From Thermoanaerobaculia bacterium (GTDB lineage Bacteria; Acidobacteriota; Thermoanaerobaculia; Multivoradales; J023): DNA of 64,000 nucleotides. Location of the stretch: the NCBI GenBank assembly GCA_030431255.1, contig JAUIJL010000001.1:682001-746000 (forward strand), read 5' to 3'. The translations under genes were made by a program, and so were the position numbers. Positions 1 to 7,911 of this stretch are shown here, in pieces; positions within the stretch are counted from its first letter, which is position 1; each line of letters opens with the position of its first letter. The notes below the pieces were generated by a model that had not been told where the DNA came from, did no database searches, and was given only the letters and a program-made list of their open reading frames with translations.

Positions 1-493
1 CAGTTTTGCCCATCTCTTCAGCGAGCTTTCTGCGTTCGTCGATGCGGCTCCGGCCCTCGAATTTGTGAAACCGAAGCAGGAGCTCATAGGCCTCCGGATC
101 GCTTTTCGCACATAGATCTAAGCAGCGGGCCAGCCGCTCTTTAGCCTCAATGTCTTGATGTTCCTGCTCGCCGTCTCGGTGCCGATCCAAGTCCTTCAGG
201 TCGAGCTCGGTCTCGGTAGGGCTACGCCAATGCTCCTGCAAGATCCGGCGAGCGAATCCGAGCGTGAAAGATTTCACCGTGGTCGTCAGCTCCACACCGT
301 CTGCAAAGCGGATTGCGACCCTCCTGAGAGTTTCAAAGGCCAGCTCTTCCGGCATCGCCGCGTTGCGCCATTCGAAAAAGCGCACCAATCGCTCCTGAAG
401 CTCAAGATAGGCCTGCGCCGCCCGCTGTGGATCTTCGGGATCGAGGGCCGCGAGCAAAGCATCCCAAGCTTCCCTGGGGAGGTCCCGGCTCAT
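1..493 (-). CDS. ECF-type RNA polymerase sigma factor (partial, runs off left edge)
   Basis: The start is an ATG at 493 that shares four bases (ATGA) with the stop of the CHAT gene upstream. About 164 codons are visible before the window ends. The N-terminal part carries a sigma-70 region-2-like helix (residues 35-60, around RLVRFFEWRNAAMPEELAFE). After a charged linker comes a region-4-like block, ending where the recognition helix-turn-helix would begin (RRKLAEEMGK). This pattern matches a class of ECF sigma factors common in acidobacteria. No anti-sigma factor is visible on this side. The tight coupling to a CHAT lipoprotein suggests co-expression. Function as a sigma factor is inferred from family resemblance, and the C-terminus is missing. 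Confidence 0.8.
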   Translation of the reverse strand, partial: MSRDLPREAWDALLAALDPEDPQRAAQAYLELQERLVRFFEWRNAAMPEELAFETLRRVAIRFADGVELTTTVKSFTLGFARRILQEHWRSPTETELDLKDLDRHRDGEQEHQDIEAKERLARCLDLCAKSDPEAYELLLRFHKFEGRSRIDERRKLAEEMGKT

Positions 494-3195
494 TGCCACT
501 CACCTTGGAGGATAAAAGCTGCCCAGTGATACGGAGCCGGACGGTACTTCCTCAGCTCCAACTGAGCTTCATGCAACGCCACGGCTGGTGTCATGTCTCG
601 GTCCAGCAGCCTGGTATAAAAATCCTGCATCAACTCTCTCGTGACTGAGTCCTGTACCGTCCAAAGACTAGCTATCACTCTGGGTACACCGGCGTTCATG
701 AATCCTCTGGTTAAGCCCATCAGTCCTTCGCCGAAAATATGCTCCCCCTGCGCGGTTCGGCAAGCACTCAACACCACCAGCTCCGCATTGAGTCTCAGGC
801 TTTCAAGGTCATCGAGAGTTACTCGACTATCAACAGAATCTCCCTTCTTTGAGAAACAAGACAGGATAAGAGCTGCCTGATCTGGTTCGCGAGGATTTAC
901 GACTCCATGGGTGGCGAAATGGAGGTACTGATAGTCAGAGAGGTTGCCTGCCAGCAGGACCGACTTGTTGGCGTCAAACCCCTGGAAGACGTCTGCCGCC
1001 GGAGTACCCAATGAAGCTATTGCCGTTGCTTCTTCGGCTGTCTGTGGCAGTCTCGGAAGATTCGTCGGTGCGTTGCAAAGCGCAGAGGGGGTATCGGACA
1101 ATCGCTCATCATCTTCTCTAAACACTGGATCCGCGAGAACAGCGAGCTTCCCGTTCGAGTTTTGCCGCCTTCTAACGGCTCGTTGAGCAACCAGAGCGGT
1201 GGCTGAGAGTGAGTAGGTCGTCACGAACCTGTCGATAAGCAGCTCCATGGAATCATTGGAGACTGGCAACATTGTAAAAGGCAGTAGGTGAAGATTCCCG
1301 TCAGGAACGATAACCAAGGACTGACCTTGAAAACTCGATAAGGTCTGTCGAAGCTGCAGAAGCTCAGATAGCTCGGCAGCTACTACCGAGTAGTCGCGAT
1401 TCCCTGTTGGGATCGACTGCTCAGGTTCTCTGAGCAACATAGCAAGCTCGAACGATTTCTCGTCAATTACTTCTCTAGATGGTAGCTCTCTGGCTTCGAT
1501 GCCGTGGGTGGTAACCAACCACGAGAAGCTGCTCTTGGTGCCGAGGAAGAACCGAAGCAGTGCAGTTTCAGGCGAGATAGCAGAATTCTGGATTTGGTAC
1601 GCCGACAGAGCAAACTCGGACTTGCTGTTGGATCCGTCTTCGCTGGCCTTGTTGAGAACATCAATCAGGGTTCTTGCGCTGGCCTGCTCGGCAGCTCTTA
1701 ATCCTGCTTCGATATCGCGATGCTTCTTATTCCCTCCAGCACCCATGGCGAGCTCGACCCTGAGCTCGTAAATATGCCGTTTGGCGGCAAGTAGGAGGGC
1801 ACGAGATCGAGGGTCGGGAGCATTGGGGCGAACGGACTCAATCAGTGAGAACGCTTCTTCGACGTTTTGGCGAGCGGTAGAGAGGTCCCCCTGCACAGCT
1901 AGGATTCTTGCCCGAGTCTCAAGAACTTGGGCGATCGTCAGCTGCCAGTCTAGATTTGCACAAAGCGAGAATGCGTCTTCGATGACAGAGAACGCTTGGC
2001 CAGGAAGCTCAAGCGCCAAGAGGGTCTGAGCTATTGAAATCTTCGCTCGAACAGCGGAAAGAACGTTGTCGCTCTTCGAATAGATGCTCTCTGCTTGTTT
2101 GAATAGTTCTAGCGCTCGATCGTGATCACCGAGATCTGCCAGGCAACTAGCTAGAAAGGTCAAGGCCAAAGCTCTTTGGCGGCTACCTTCAGGGGTTAGT
2201 GCCAAAGCTCGCCGTGAGTGAACGATAGCGTCCTCTGAGCGACCCAATGCTCTCAAGGCAGCGGCAAGACCACTTGTTGCACGAGATTCCAGCGCGGTAT
2301 CGGCCCTTGAGGCTCCGATTTCGGCTGCGGCCTTGCAATGATCTGCAGCCTCCTCGTTCAGACCCATTGAGTACTTTAGTGTACAGAGGCTCATTTGAAT
2401 TGAGCCCTGATTTCGCCGGTTCCCAGTTAGCTGAAAGAGACTTAGGGCCTCCATCTCATGGGTAGCTGCCTCCTTGAATAGCCCTTGGCGCCCCTCCGTT
2501 TCCCCCAAAATTTGCAGCAAACTAGCTTGATGGCTCGGGGACTTGCCAACGAAGGGCATGTTCAAAGCCGTATTGAGGGTTTCGCTGGACTTCTGCAAGC
2601 TGCCTAGATTCCTTTGGCATCTCGCCAGCTCAATCATTGAGGTCGCAAAGAACTTGGGTTCTTCTAGATCTCTCCAGAGTCGGCTTGCTTCCTCCAAGTC
2701 GGTCAAGGCTCCCTGGCAATCTCCTGAGTTGTGGGCTCGGTTAACGCCCACAGTAAATTTCCAGAAGGCCTCGGCTTGTCTTGCGTCTCTCTCCGTAGGC
2801 GCCGACTTCTCGATCGCTAGAGAGAACTTGAGTCCATGAGGGGTTCCGTTCTGGGTTGAAAATCGACCGATTTCGGCGGTGTAGGTGCCGGTTTTTTCCA
2901 CCAGGTAGTAGAGGTCTTCGGACACGCCGTCGAAGAAGGTGTCGACCTCGTCGCCGATCAGCTTGCCATCGGGACCGTAGAGGTTGATGACCGCATCCAG
3001 CTCGATTTGATCCACGGTGAGAAAGAACAACTCACCGGCCTGTAGCTCAAATCGATACTTCGCTGTTTCTCCAGGACGAAGCTCACCGTTTTGTGGCTGT
3101 CCGGGAGAGATAAGGGGAGGACCACATGCGGCTAGGCATAGGGCAAAAGCGATCGAGACCAGCGATCGAACAACTCTGGGACGGCATTGCAACAT
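490..3195 (-). CDS. CHAT-domain TPR lipoprotein (caspase-like)
   Basis: 901 residues. The N-terminus is a lipoprotein signal with lipobox LAAC near residue 24. Residues about 35-115 look like a PPC-type beta-sandwich (GELRPGETAKYRFEL, then a predicted Ca-like acidic strand region). Residues about 140-480 are TPR helices. The C-terminal 330 residues form a CHAT domain, a caspase/separase-fold peptidase. The likely catalytic pair is H763 in HFATHG and C812 in LSACRT, and both are intact. TPR-CHAT proteins are usually sensors or proteases, and the substrate is unknown. The 3' end overlaps the start of the sigma factor gene by four bases, so the two are translationally coupled. The signal peptide places it in the periplasm or membrane, so any effect on the cytoplasmic sigma factor would be indirect. 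Confidence 0.88.
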   Translation of the reverse strand: MLQCRPRVVRSLVSIAFALCLAACGPPLISPGQPQNGELRPGETAKYRFELQAGELFFLTVDQIELDAVINLYGPDGKLIGDEVDTFFDGVSEDLYYLVEKTGTYTAEIGRFSTQNGTPHGLKFSLAIEKSAPTERDARQAEAFWKFTVGVNRAHNSGDCQGALTDLEEASRLWRDLEEPKFFATSMIELARCQRNLGSLQKSSETLNTALNMPFVGKSPSHQASLLQILGETEGRQGLFKEAATHEMEALSLFQLTGNRRNQGSIQMSLCTLKYSMGLNEEAADHCKAAAEIGASRADTALESRATSGLAAALRALGRSEDAIVHSRRALALTPEGSRQRALALTFLASCLADLGDHDRALELFKQAESIYSKSDNVLSAVRAKISIAQTLLALELPGQAFSVIEDAFSLCANLDWQLTIAQVLETRARILAVQGDLSTARQNVEEAFSLIESVRPNAPDPRSRALLLAAKRHIYELRVELAMGAGGNKKHRDIEAGLRAAEQASARTLIDVLNKASEDGSNSKSEFALSAYQIQNSAISPETALLRFFLGTKSSFSWLVTTHGIEARELPSREVIDEKSFELAMLLREPEQSIPTGNRDYSVVAAELSELLQLRQTLSSFQGQSLVIVPDGNLHLLPFTMLPVSNDSMELLIDRFVTTYSLSATALVAQRAVRRRQNSNGKLAVLADPVFREDDERLSDTPSALCNAPTNLPRLPQTAEEATAIASLGTPAADVFQGFDANKSVLLAGNLSDYQYLHFATHGVVNPREPDQAALILSCFSKKGDSVDSRVTLDDLESLRLNAELVVLSACRTAQGEHIFGEGLMGLTRGFMNAGVPRVIASLWTVQDSVTRELMQDFYTRLLDRDMTPAVALHEAQLELRKYRPAPYHWAAFILQGEWQ

Positions 3196-3214
3196 AAGGG
3201 AAGAGTGACTTTGG

Positions 3215-3240
3215 GGACAGTGACATTGGACAGTGATGTT
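3215..3240. repeat. 13-bp tandem duplication
   Basis: Two adjacent 13-base units, GGACAGTGACATT and GGACAGTGATGTT, lie just upstream of the CHAT gene start. They are in the 148-base gap between that gene and the next upstream one. They could be a double operator or a slippage product. Confidence 0.5.
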
Positions 3241-3343
3241 AGAACAGGATTTTAAAGAGCGACCTCAGTCATTGTATTCGACCTCCAGCTCCGGTCGCGA
3301 GCGCCCGAGATTCTGGAACATCTGGACTGGAGCAGAGGGTCGA

Positions 3344-4351
3344 TCAGGGGGAGGTGAGGTCCCACCGGCTGGTGTCTCCGGTTTCGAAACCGTCTAGGAA
3401 GATGCCGCCGTGGTCTTCGAAGTACCAGTTGATGCTGTCGCTAAACGCCAAAAAGCCCAATAAGTTGGCCGTGAAATGACCGTCATCCGGGCCGCCGACG
3501 CTACCCAGAAATCCGGGACAAGCCACGAGGTCCTCCTGCTTTTCGAAAGTCACTCGGACGTCGCAGGAGCTCGCGATGCCGATATAGACCAATCTCGTCT
3601 GGTAATCGTCGATGGTCGAGGCGAGCTCGTCCAACCCGGACTCTCCATAACGAAGGGTGGCTACTTCGTCCCAAGAAAGCTCTCGCTTGGCTTCTCCGGG
3701 CTGGAGGCCATTGATCATGACACCTTCGGTACCCACAGCTCCCACTTGAAGCGCCACGGCCCGGGTCGTCGTATTCGGGAAGTCGTCGCCCTCGGGCAAG
3801 GAGGAAGCATCTCGGCTGAACGTCGTCGAGTCCACGGTGGGGCTCGAGCTGAAGGGAAGGTTGTCGGCGGTGCGAAACCAGAACAGGCTCGCATCGTCTC
3901 CCCGTTGGTCGTCAGCGGTTCCTGGGACGGTGTCTGAGCCCGGATCCAAGTCGAACGTGTTGTCGGCACCGTTGGTAGCCCGGGTAAATCCGGAGCCGTC
4001 GGACGGATCATCGAGACCGAGGCAGAGGCCGAGACCTCGCAGGGCCACCGACTGAAAATCCATGTCCGTCATGGGAACGCCCGCCGTGGACGAAATATTA
4101 CCGGTGGTGCCCACCCCTTGGTTCCAGGTGGAGATCGCGAGCTGAAGCGGAATCTCCGCCTGGGGATCACCAGTTTTTGGATCGATGCAGACCGTGAGCG
4201 TCACAGGGCCGCCGGAGCCGTCGTATCCTTCTGGATGTCGAATCAGGTCCAGGCCATTGGTTTCACCGGCGCCGCTGAAGGTCCCGCCCCAAACGCTCGC
4301 GGCTTGACCAGCCACCAAGACTCCGGCCATGACCCATAGTCGCCGCTTCAT
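3344..4351 (-). CDS. Secreted hypothetical protein with FETGDTSRW tail
   Basis: 335 residues with a Sec signal peptide (residues 1-22, ending near AASVWG). The body is rich in Gly, Asp, Ser and Thr and is predicted to be beta-rich. No catalytic motif is recognised. The C-terminus ends GIFLDGFETGDTSRWDL, a tail motif seen on many exported proteins of acidobacteria and some other Gram-negatives; its exact role (sorting or anchoring) is not established here. Its ATG overlaps the stop of the preceding gene (4348-4950) by four bases, so the two form one transcription unit. Function unknown. Confidence 0.75.
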   Translation of the reverse strand: MKRRLWVMAGVLVAGQAASVWGGTFSGAGETNGLDLIRHPEGYDGSGGPVTLTVCIDPKTGDPQAEIPLQLAISTWNQGVGTTGNISSTAGVPMTDMDFQSVALRGLGLCLGLDDPSDGSGFTRATNGADNTFDLDPGSDTVPGTADDQRGDDASLFWFRTADNLPFSSSPTVDSTTFSRDASSLPEGDDFPNTTTRAVALQVGAVGTEGVMINGLQPGEAKRELSWDEVATLRYGESGLDELASTIDDYQTRLVYIGIASSCDVRVTFEKQEDLVACPGFLGSVGGPDDGHFTANLLGFLAFSDSINWYFEDHGGIFLDGFETGDTSRWDLTSP

Positions 4352-4950
4352 GGATGTGCTCCGGCGGGCTCGAGACGTGGATCCGCCATCAGCCGCTCCA
4401 GCCGCCGGTGGGCTGTGGATAAGCGCTGAAGCTGATCACTTTCGGGCATGGTGAGGATCGACCGGGCTAAGCTCTGCCAGCGGATTTCCTGGACCGGCTC
4501 GCCTCTGAAGCTCAGCTCGCCGTGCGCATCGGCGGAAAACGGTCTCCAGCGAAAGAGAGTCCACGTGCCACCGGGAGAAATGGGCTTTTTGAGGTGAGCT
4601 TCAGCGGCTTGTTGCTCGAGAACAGCGCGCCGATCGTCGAATGCTTGAAAACCCGCTACTTCGAGGTCGAAGAAAATCTGGTGAAGCTCTTGCGGCGAAA
4701 GATATAGCTCGAAGCTACCCGCCTTCTTCATAAAAACGGGGTAGTGGACCTCGATTCTTCCGCTTTCGAAGATCGCCAAACGGGGGCCCGGATCAGGGCC
4801 GTGGATCAGATGGCGTTGGTATTCCAGCACCGGTGGATCCGAAGCGGTCGGTGTGCCGAGCTCGGCATCTCCCCCGCCGGCGGCGCCTGGACCGGCGAGG
4901 GCACTGACGGCCGCTACCAGAATCAGAAGTTGTGGCGCAATCGAGCGCAT
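4348..4950 (-). CDS. Secreted hypothetical protein
   Basis: 200 residues with an N-terminal signal peptide (hydrophobic residues about 6-22). The mature part has a short beta/alpha pattern, with the central segment RLAIFESGRIEVHYPVFMKK typical of small periplasmic proteins. I do not recognise a named family. It is the first gene of a two-gene unit with the FETGD-tailed protein, linked by an ATGA overlap. The start ATG is followed directly by a convincing signal sequence, which supports the chosen start. Confidence 0.65.
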   Translation of the reverse strand: MRSIAPQLLILVAAVSALAGPGAAGGGDAELGTPTASDPPVLEYQRHLIHGPDPGPRLAIFESGRIEVHYPVFMKKAGSFELYLSPQELHQIFFDLEVAGFQAFDDRRAVLEQQAAEAHLKKPISPGGTWTLFRWRPFSADAHGELSFRGEPVQEIRWQSLARSILTMPESDQLQRLSTAHRRLERLMADPRLEPAGAHP

Positions 4951-5051
4951 GAAAGCCCCCGCAGGCAGAATTCACGGTTTGGGTCTCGGGTGGAGACTTC
5001 AGACGTCGAGCTCGTCTGACATGGGGCTCGGCGCTGAGGCGTGCTGAGCCA

Positions 5052-6311
5052 CTAAGTATAGTCGAGGGAAGGTCGGCTCGGAGTCGGCAGCCCGCGGTGG
5101 GCCACCAAAGCGAGGGCCAGACATCCCGCGCCCGCCAGAAAGTAGGGGGACTCCGGGCCGAAGCGCTCGAAGATCCAACCCCCACCGCCGAGGGAGAGGA
5201 TGGTTCCCGAGCCGGCCGCCGTTGCCACCAGAGACTGACCTGTGGCTCTCGAACGCTCCGGGGCGGCCTCCTCGAGGTAAATCGCCGAGCCGATGAAAAT
5301 TCCAGCGACGCCGACGCCGTGGAGCAGCTGGATCCAACGGAAGACCTCAAGATCAGAGATCAGGCCCGTCGCCATCCACCGAAGCCCTTCGGAAAGCAGA
5401 CCGAGGCTGAGCAATCCGCGGGCCCCTACCTTCCTCAAGCCCGGGCTCAGAAATCCAATGAGCGGAATCTCCACGAGCAGCATCAGCACCCACATTTGAC
5501 TGATCCACTCCGCGTTGCCGCCGCGGGCGGTGACCAGTAGAGGAAAGAGCTGAATGGGGGCTTGCAGGCTGAGATTGGCGAAGAAGACGAGGATCAGCAA
5601 TCGAGTCACGGGTGGATGGCGGAGCAGTCGGCGGGTGTCGCCCGGCTCGGAGCGGACTGCTAGGCCTCGGCTGGGGGGAAGCAGGAGGATCCAGGGAACG
5701 GCCGCCAGCGTCCACAGAGCGACCAACGGGAACAGCCAACCCAGACCTTGCCATGGACCGAGGTCGGAGGTCTGAAGCCACTCCAAGGCGTGGGGCAAGC
5801 AGAGCACGGCGACCAAGAATCCGACGGTCCCCCAAACCCTCACCACGCCGAACCGGCTTCCGCCGCCTCCGGGCTTCGGGAGACCTGGCTTCGCGAGACC
5901 TGGCTTCGCGAGACTGGGCTGCGTCAGCGCGGCCAGCGACACCGCGGTTCCCATGGGCACAACCGCGGTCGAGAAGCTCGCCAGCGCTATCGTGCCCCCT
6001 AGGATTTGCCAAAAGGAGGGTAGCAATCCGAGCAACGCGTAAGCCGCCGCCGCTCCGGACAAGCAGAGCACCAGCGTGGAGCGACGGGACCCGCGCCGAT
6101 CAGCGGCTCGCCCCCAGAGGGGTTGAGCAATGAGGCCGACCCAAGGAATGGCCGCGAGCACCAAACCTACCTGGCTTGGGGACAGATGCAGCTCTTGTTC
6201 GAGAAACAGGCCGTAGAAGGGAAAGAAGACCCCGAGGCCTGCGAAATAGGCGAACCAGAAGAGGGACAGCTTGAGCTTGAGGGACGGGCTCTCGGCCATG
6301 GGGTTGCTCAA
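5052..6311 (-). CDS. MFS transporter (MFS_1_like / HcaT-type)
   Basis: 419 residues with about twelve predicted membrane segments. The N-terminal half has the pattern SLFWFAYFAGLGVFFPFYG and a loop 2-3 motif with GRAADRRGSR, typical of the MFS_1_like group that includes 3-phenylpropionate and nucleoside transporters. A short Lys-Pro-Gly-Leu-Ala repeat sits in the central cytoplasmic loop (residues about 132-148) and is encoded by a 15-base tandem repeat. Its ATG overlaps the folA stop by four bases, making it the last gene of thyA-folA-MFS. Context suggests a pterin, nucleoside or antifolate substrate, but that is inference only. Confidence 0.85.
   Translation of the reverse strand: MSNPMAESPSLKLKLSLFWFAYFAGLGVFFPFYGLFLEQELHLSPSQVGLVLAAIPWVGLIAQPLWGRAADRRGSRRSTLVLCLSGAAAAYALLGLLPSFWQILGGTIALASFSTAVVPMGTAVSLAALTQPSLAKPGLAKPGLPKPGGGGSRFGVVRVWGTVGFLVAVLCLPHALEWLQTSDLGPWQGLGWLFPLVALWTLAAVPWILLLPPSRGLAVRSEPGDTRRLLRHPPVTRLLILVFFANLSLQAPIQLFPLLVTARGGNAEWISQMWVLMLLVEIPLIGFLSPGLRKVGARGLLSLGLLSEGLRWMATGLISDLEVFRWIQLLHGVGVAGIFIGSAIYLEEAAPERSRATGQSLVATAAGSGTILSLGGGGWIFERFGPESPYFLAGAGCLALALVAHRGLPTPSRPSLDYT
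5872..5916. repeat. 15-bp tandem repeat, three units, inside MFS gene
   Basis: Three consecutive 15-base units starting GGCTTCG occur at 5872, 5887 and 5902, with a decayed fourth from 5917. They stay in frame and encode a K-P-G-L-A repeat in the cytoplasmic loop of the transporter. Confidence 0.8.
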
Positions 6312-6841
6312 CTGGGGATCCGACGGTAATGCTCCATGGTGAAAGCGTGCTCGTGCCGCTCGTCCGCTTCATGCCGCTCCGAGCTTTCAAGGCTCCAATC
6401 TCGCCAAGTCACCTCGGGAAAATAGACATCACCGGAGATCGTCGTATGGACCCGGGTCAAGAAAAGGTGGCTCGCCAAGGGCAGAGCGTCCGCATAGACC
6501 GAAGCGCCTCCGACGACGAAAAGGTGGGGCTGGTCGATAGGCCGGCTCGGCTCGGATTCGGCCGCCATGCTCAGGGCTTCCTCGAGACTCTCAGCCGTAT
6601 CGACCCCTTGCGCTCGAAAGCTCGGGTTTCTGGTCAATACGATGGTCCTTCGACGGGGTAGCGGTCGGCCAATGGACTCGAAGGTCTTTCTGCCCATGAT
6701 CAAAGTGTGGCCCACGGTGAGGCGCTTGAAGTATTTGAGCTCGTCGGGTAGGCGCCAGGGAAGGTCCCCGTCCCGTCCGATGACTCCGTTGCTCGCCGCC
6801 GCCACCACCAGAGCGATGGAAGAGGATGAGGCTCTGCTCAT
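6308..6841 (-). CDS. folA: Dihydrofolate reductase
   Basis: 177 residues, close to the usual bacterial length. It reduces dihydrofolate to tetrahydrofolate using NADPH in the cytoplasm, restoring the cofactor oxidised by thymidylate synthase. Visible motifs are the N-terminal strand and Met20-type loop ([19 protein letters not shown]), the NADPH-site segment [15 protein letters not shown] and the C-terminal FLTRVH strand. The start overlaps the thyA stop by four bases (6838-6841) and the stop overlaps the MFS start, so the three genes form a coupled operon. Confidence 0.97.
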   Translation of the reverse strand: MSRASSSSIALVVAAASNGVIGRDGDLPWRLPDELKYFKRLTVGHTLIMGRKTFESIGRPLPRRRTIVLTRNPSFRAQGVDTAESLEEALSMAAESEPSRPIDQPHLFVVGGASVYADALPLASHLFLTRVHTTISGDVYFPEVTWRDWSLESSERHEADERHEHAFTMEHYRRIPS

Positions 6842-7632
6842 ACGGCGACCGGGGCCTTGATCCGGGGGTGGGGGCGGTAGTCTTTCAGCTGAAAGTGCTC
6901 ATAACGGAAGTCGTCGAGCTCCTTCGGTCCGGGGTCCAAAACCAGCTGCGGCAGCTCCCGGGGCTCCCGGGAAAGCTGCTCCTCAGCTTGCTCGAGATGG
7001 TTGAGATAGAGGTGGGCGTCGCCGAGACTGTGGACGAAATCTCCCGGCTCGAGGCCACATACTTGGGCCACCATGAGGGTGAGGGCCGCGTAAGACGCGA
7101 TATTGAAGGGCAGACCTAAAAAAACGTCTGCGCTGCGTTGATAGAGCTGGCAAGACAGGCGCCCCTCGGCAACGTAGAATTGAAAGAGGGTGTGGCAGGG
7201 CGGAAGGGCCATTTGCGGCAAGTCGCCGACATTCCAAGCGCTGACGATGAGCCGCCTCGAATCGGGATGATGGCGGATGTCGTGGACTACCCCCTGCAAT
7301 TGGTCGACGGTATCGCCGCCGCGGGTGGGCCAGGATCGCCACTGGTAGCCGTAGATGGGACCGAGCTCGCCGTCGGGAGCTGCCCACTCATCCCAGATCG
7401 TGACTCCGTGCTCCCGCAGGTAGGAGACATTGGTCGATCCTTGAATGAACCACAGCAGCTCGTGGAGAACGGATTTCAGGTGCACGCGCTTCGTAGTCAA
7501 CAGCGGAAATCCGCGGCTGAGGTCGAAGCGTAGCTGATGACCGAAGATGCTACGGGTTCCGGTACCGGTGCGATCGCCTTTGACGGTGCCGTGGTCGCGG
7601 ACCTGGCGCAGAAGGTCGAGGTAGGTTTTCAT
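6838..7632 (-). CDS. thyA: Thymidylate synthase
   Basis: 264 residues, exactly the length of the short E. coli-type enzyme. It methylates dUMP to dTMP using methylene-tetrahydrofolate. The active-site block [12 protein letters not shown] contains the nucleophilic Cys (about residue 146), followed by [18 protein letters not shown] for dUMP and folate binding. The N-terminal [16 protein letters not shown] is also conserved. It is the first gene of the thyA-folA-MFS operon. The 279-base region 7633-7911 between it and divergent sppA must hold both promoters; it also holds an 18-base triple repeat. Confidence 0.98.
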   Translation of the reverse strand: MKTYLDLLRQVRDHGTVKGDRTGTGTRSIFGHQLRFDLSRGFPLLTTKRVHLKSVLHELLWFIQGSTNVSYLREHGVTIWDEWAAPDGELGPIYGYQWRSWPTRGGDTVDQLQGVVHDIRHHPDSRRLIVSAWNVGDLPQMALPPCHTLFQFYVAEGRLSCQLYQRSADVFLGLPFNIASYAALTLMVAQVCGLEPGDFVHSLGDAHLYLNHLEQAEEQLSREPRELPQLVLDPGPKELDDFRYEHFQLKDYRPHPRIKAPVAV

Positions 7633-7810
7633 ATCGTTAAGGTGCCGAGCGGGTCGGGTAAAAGCGTTCGGGAAACGAAGCGGGCTCCGCGCCGCTGATT
7701 GTACCTGAAGGCGGCAACCTGGGCGCTTGTCTTACGTAAGCAACAACGAGCCGAATCCCATATGGAGTCGGATACGAATTTCAGATAGATACTCGGGTGT
7801 CAAACCATGA

Positions 7811-7864
7811 GGTCTCGAAGAAACACAGGGTCTCGAATGAATACCGGGTCTCGAGCATGAAGGT
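7811..7864. repeat. 18-bp tandem repeat, three units, upstream of sppA
   Basis: GGTCTCGA recurs at 7811, 7829 and 7847 with an exact 18-base period; the second half of each unit has diverged. It lies 48 bases before the sppA start, so it could be in the leader or be an operator array. Confidence 0.7.
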
Positions 7865-7911
7865 CCGATGAGCCCAGATCGAAATAACGGGAACGTCCCT
7901 CGGAGATAGAG

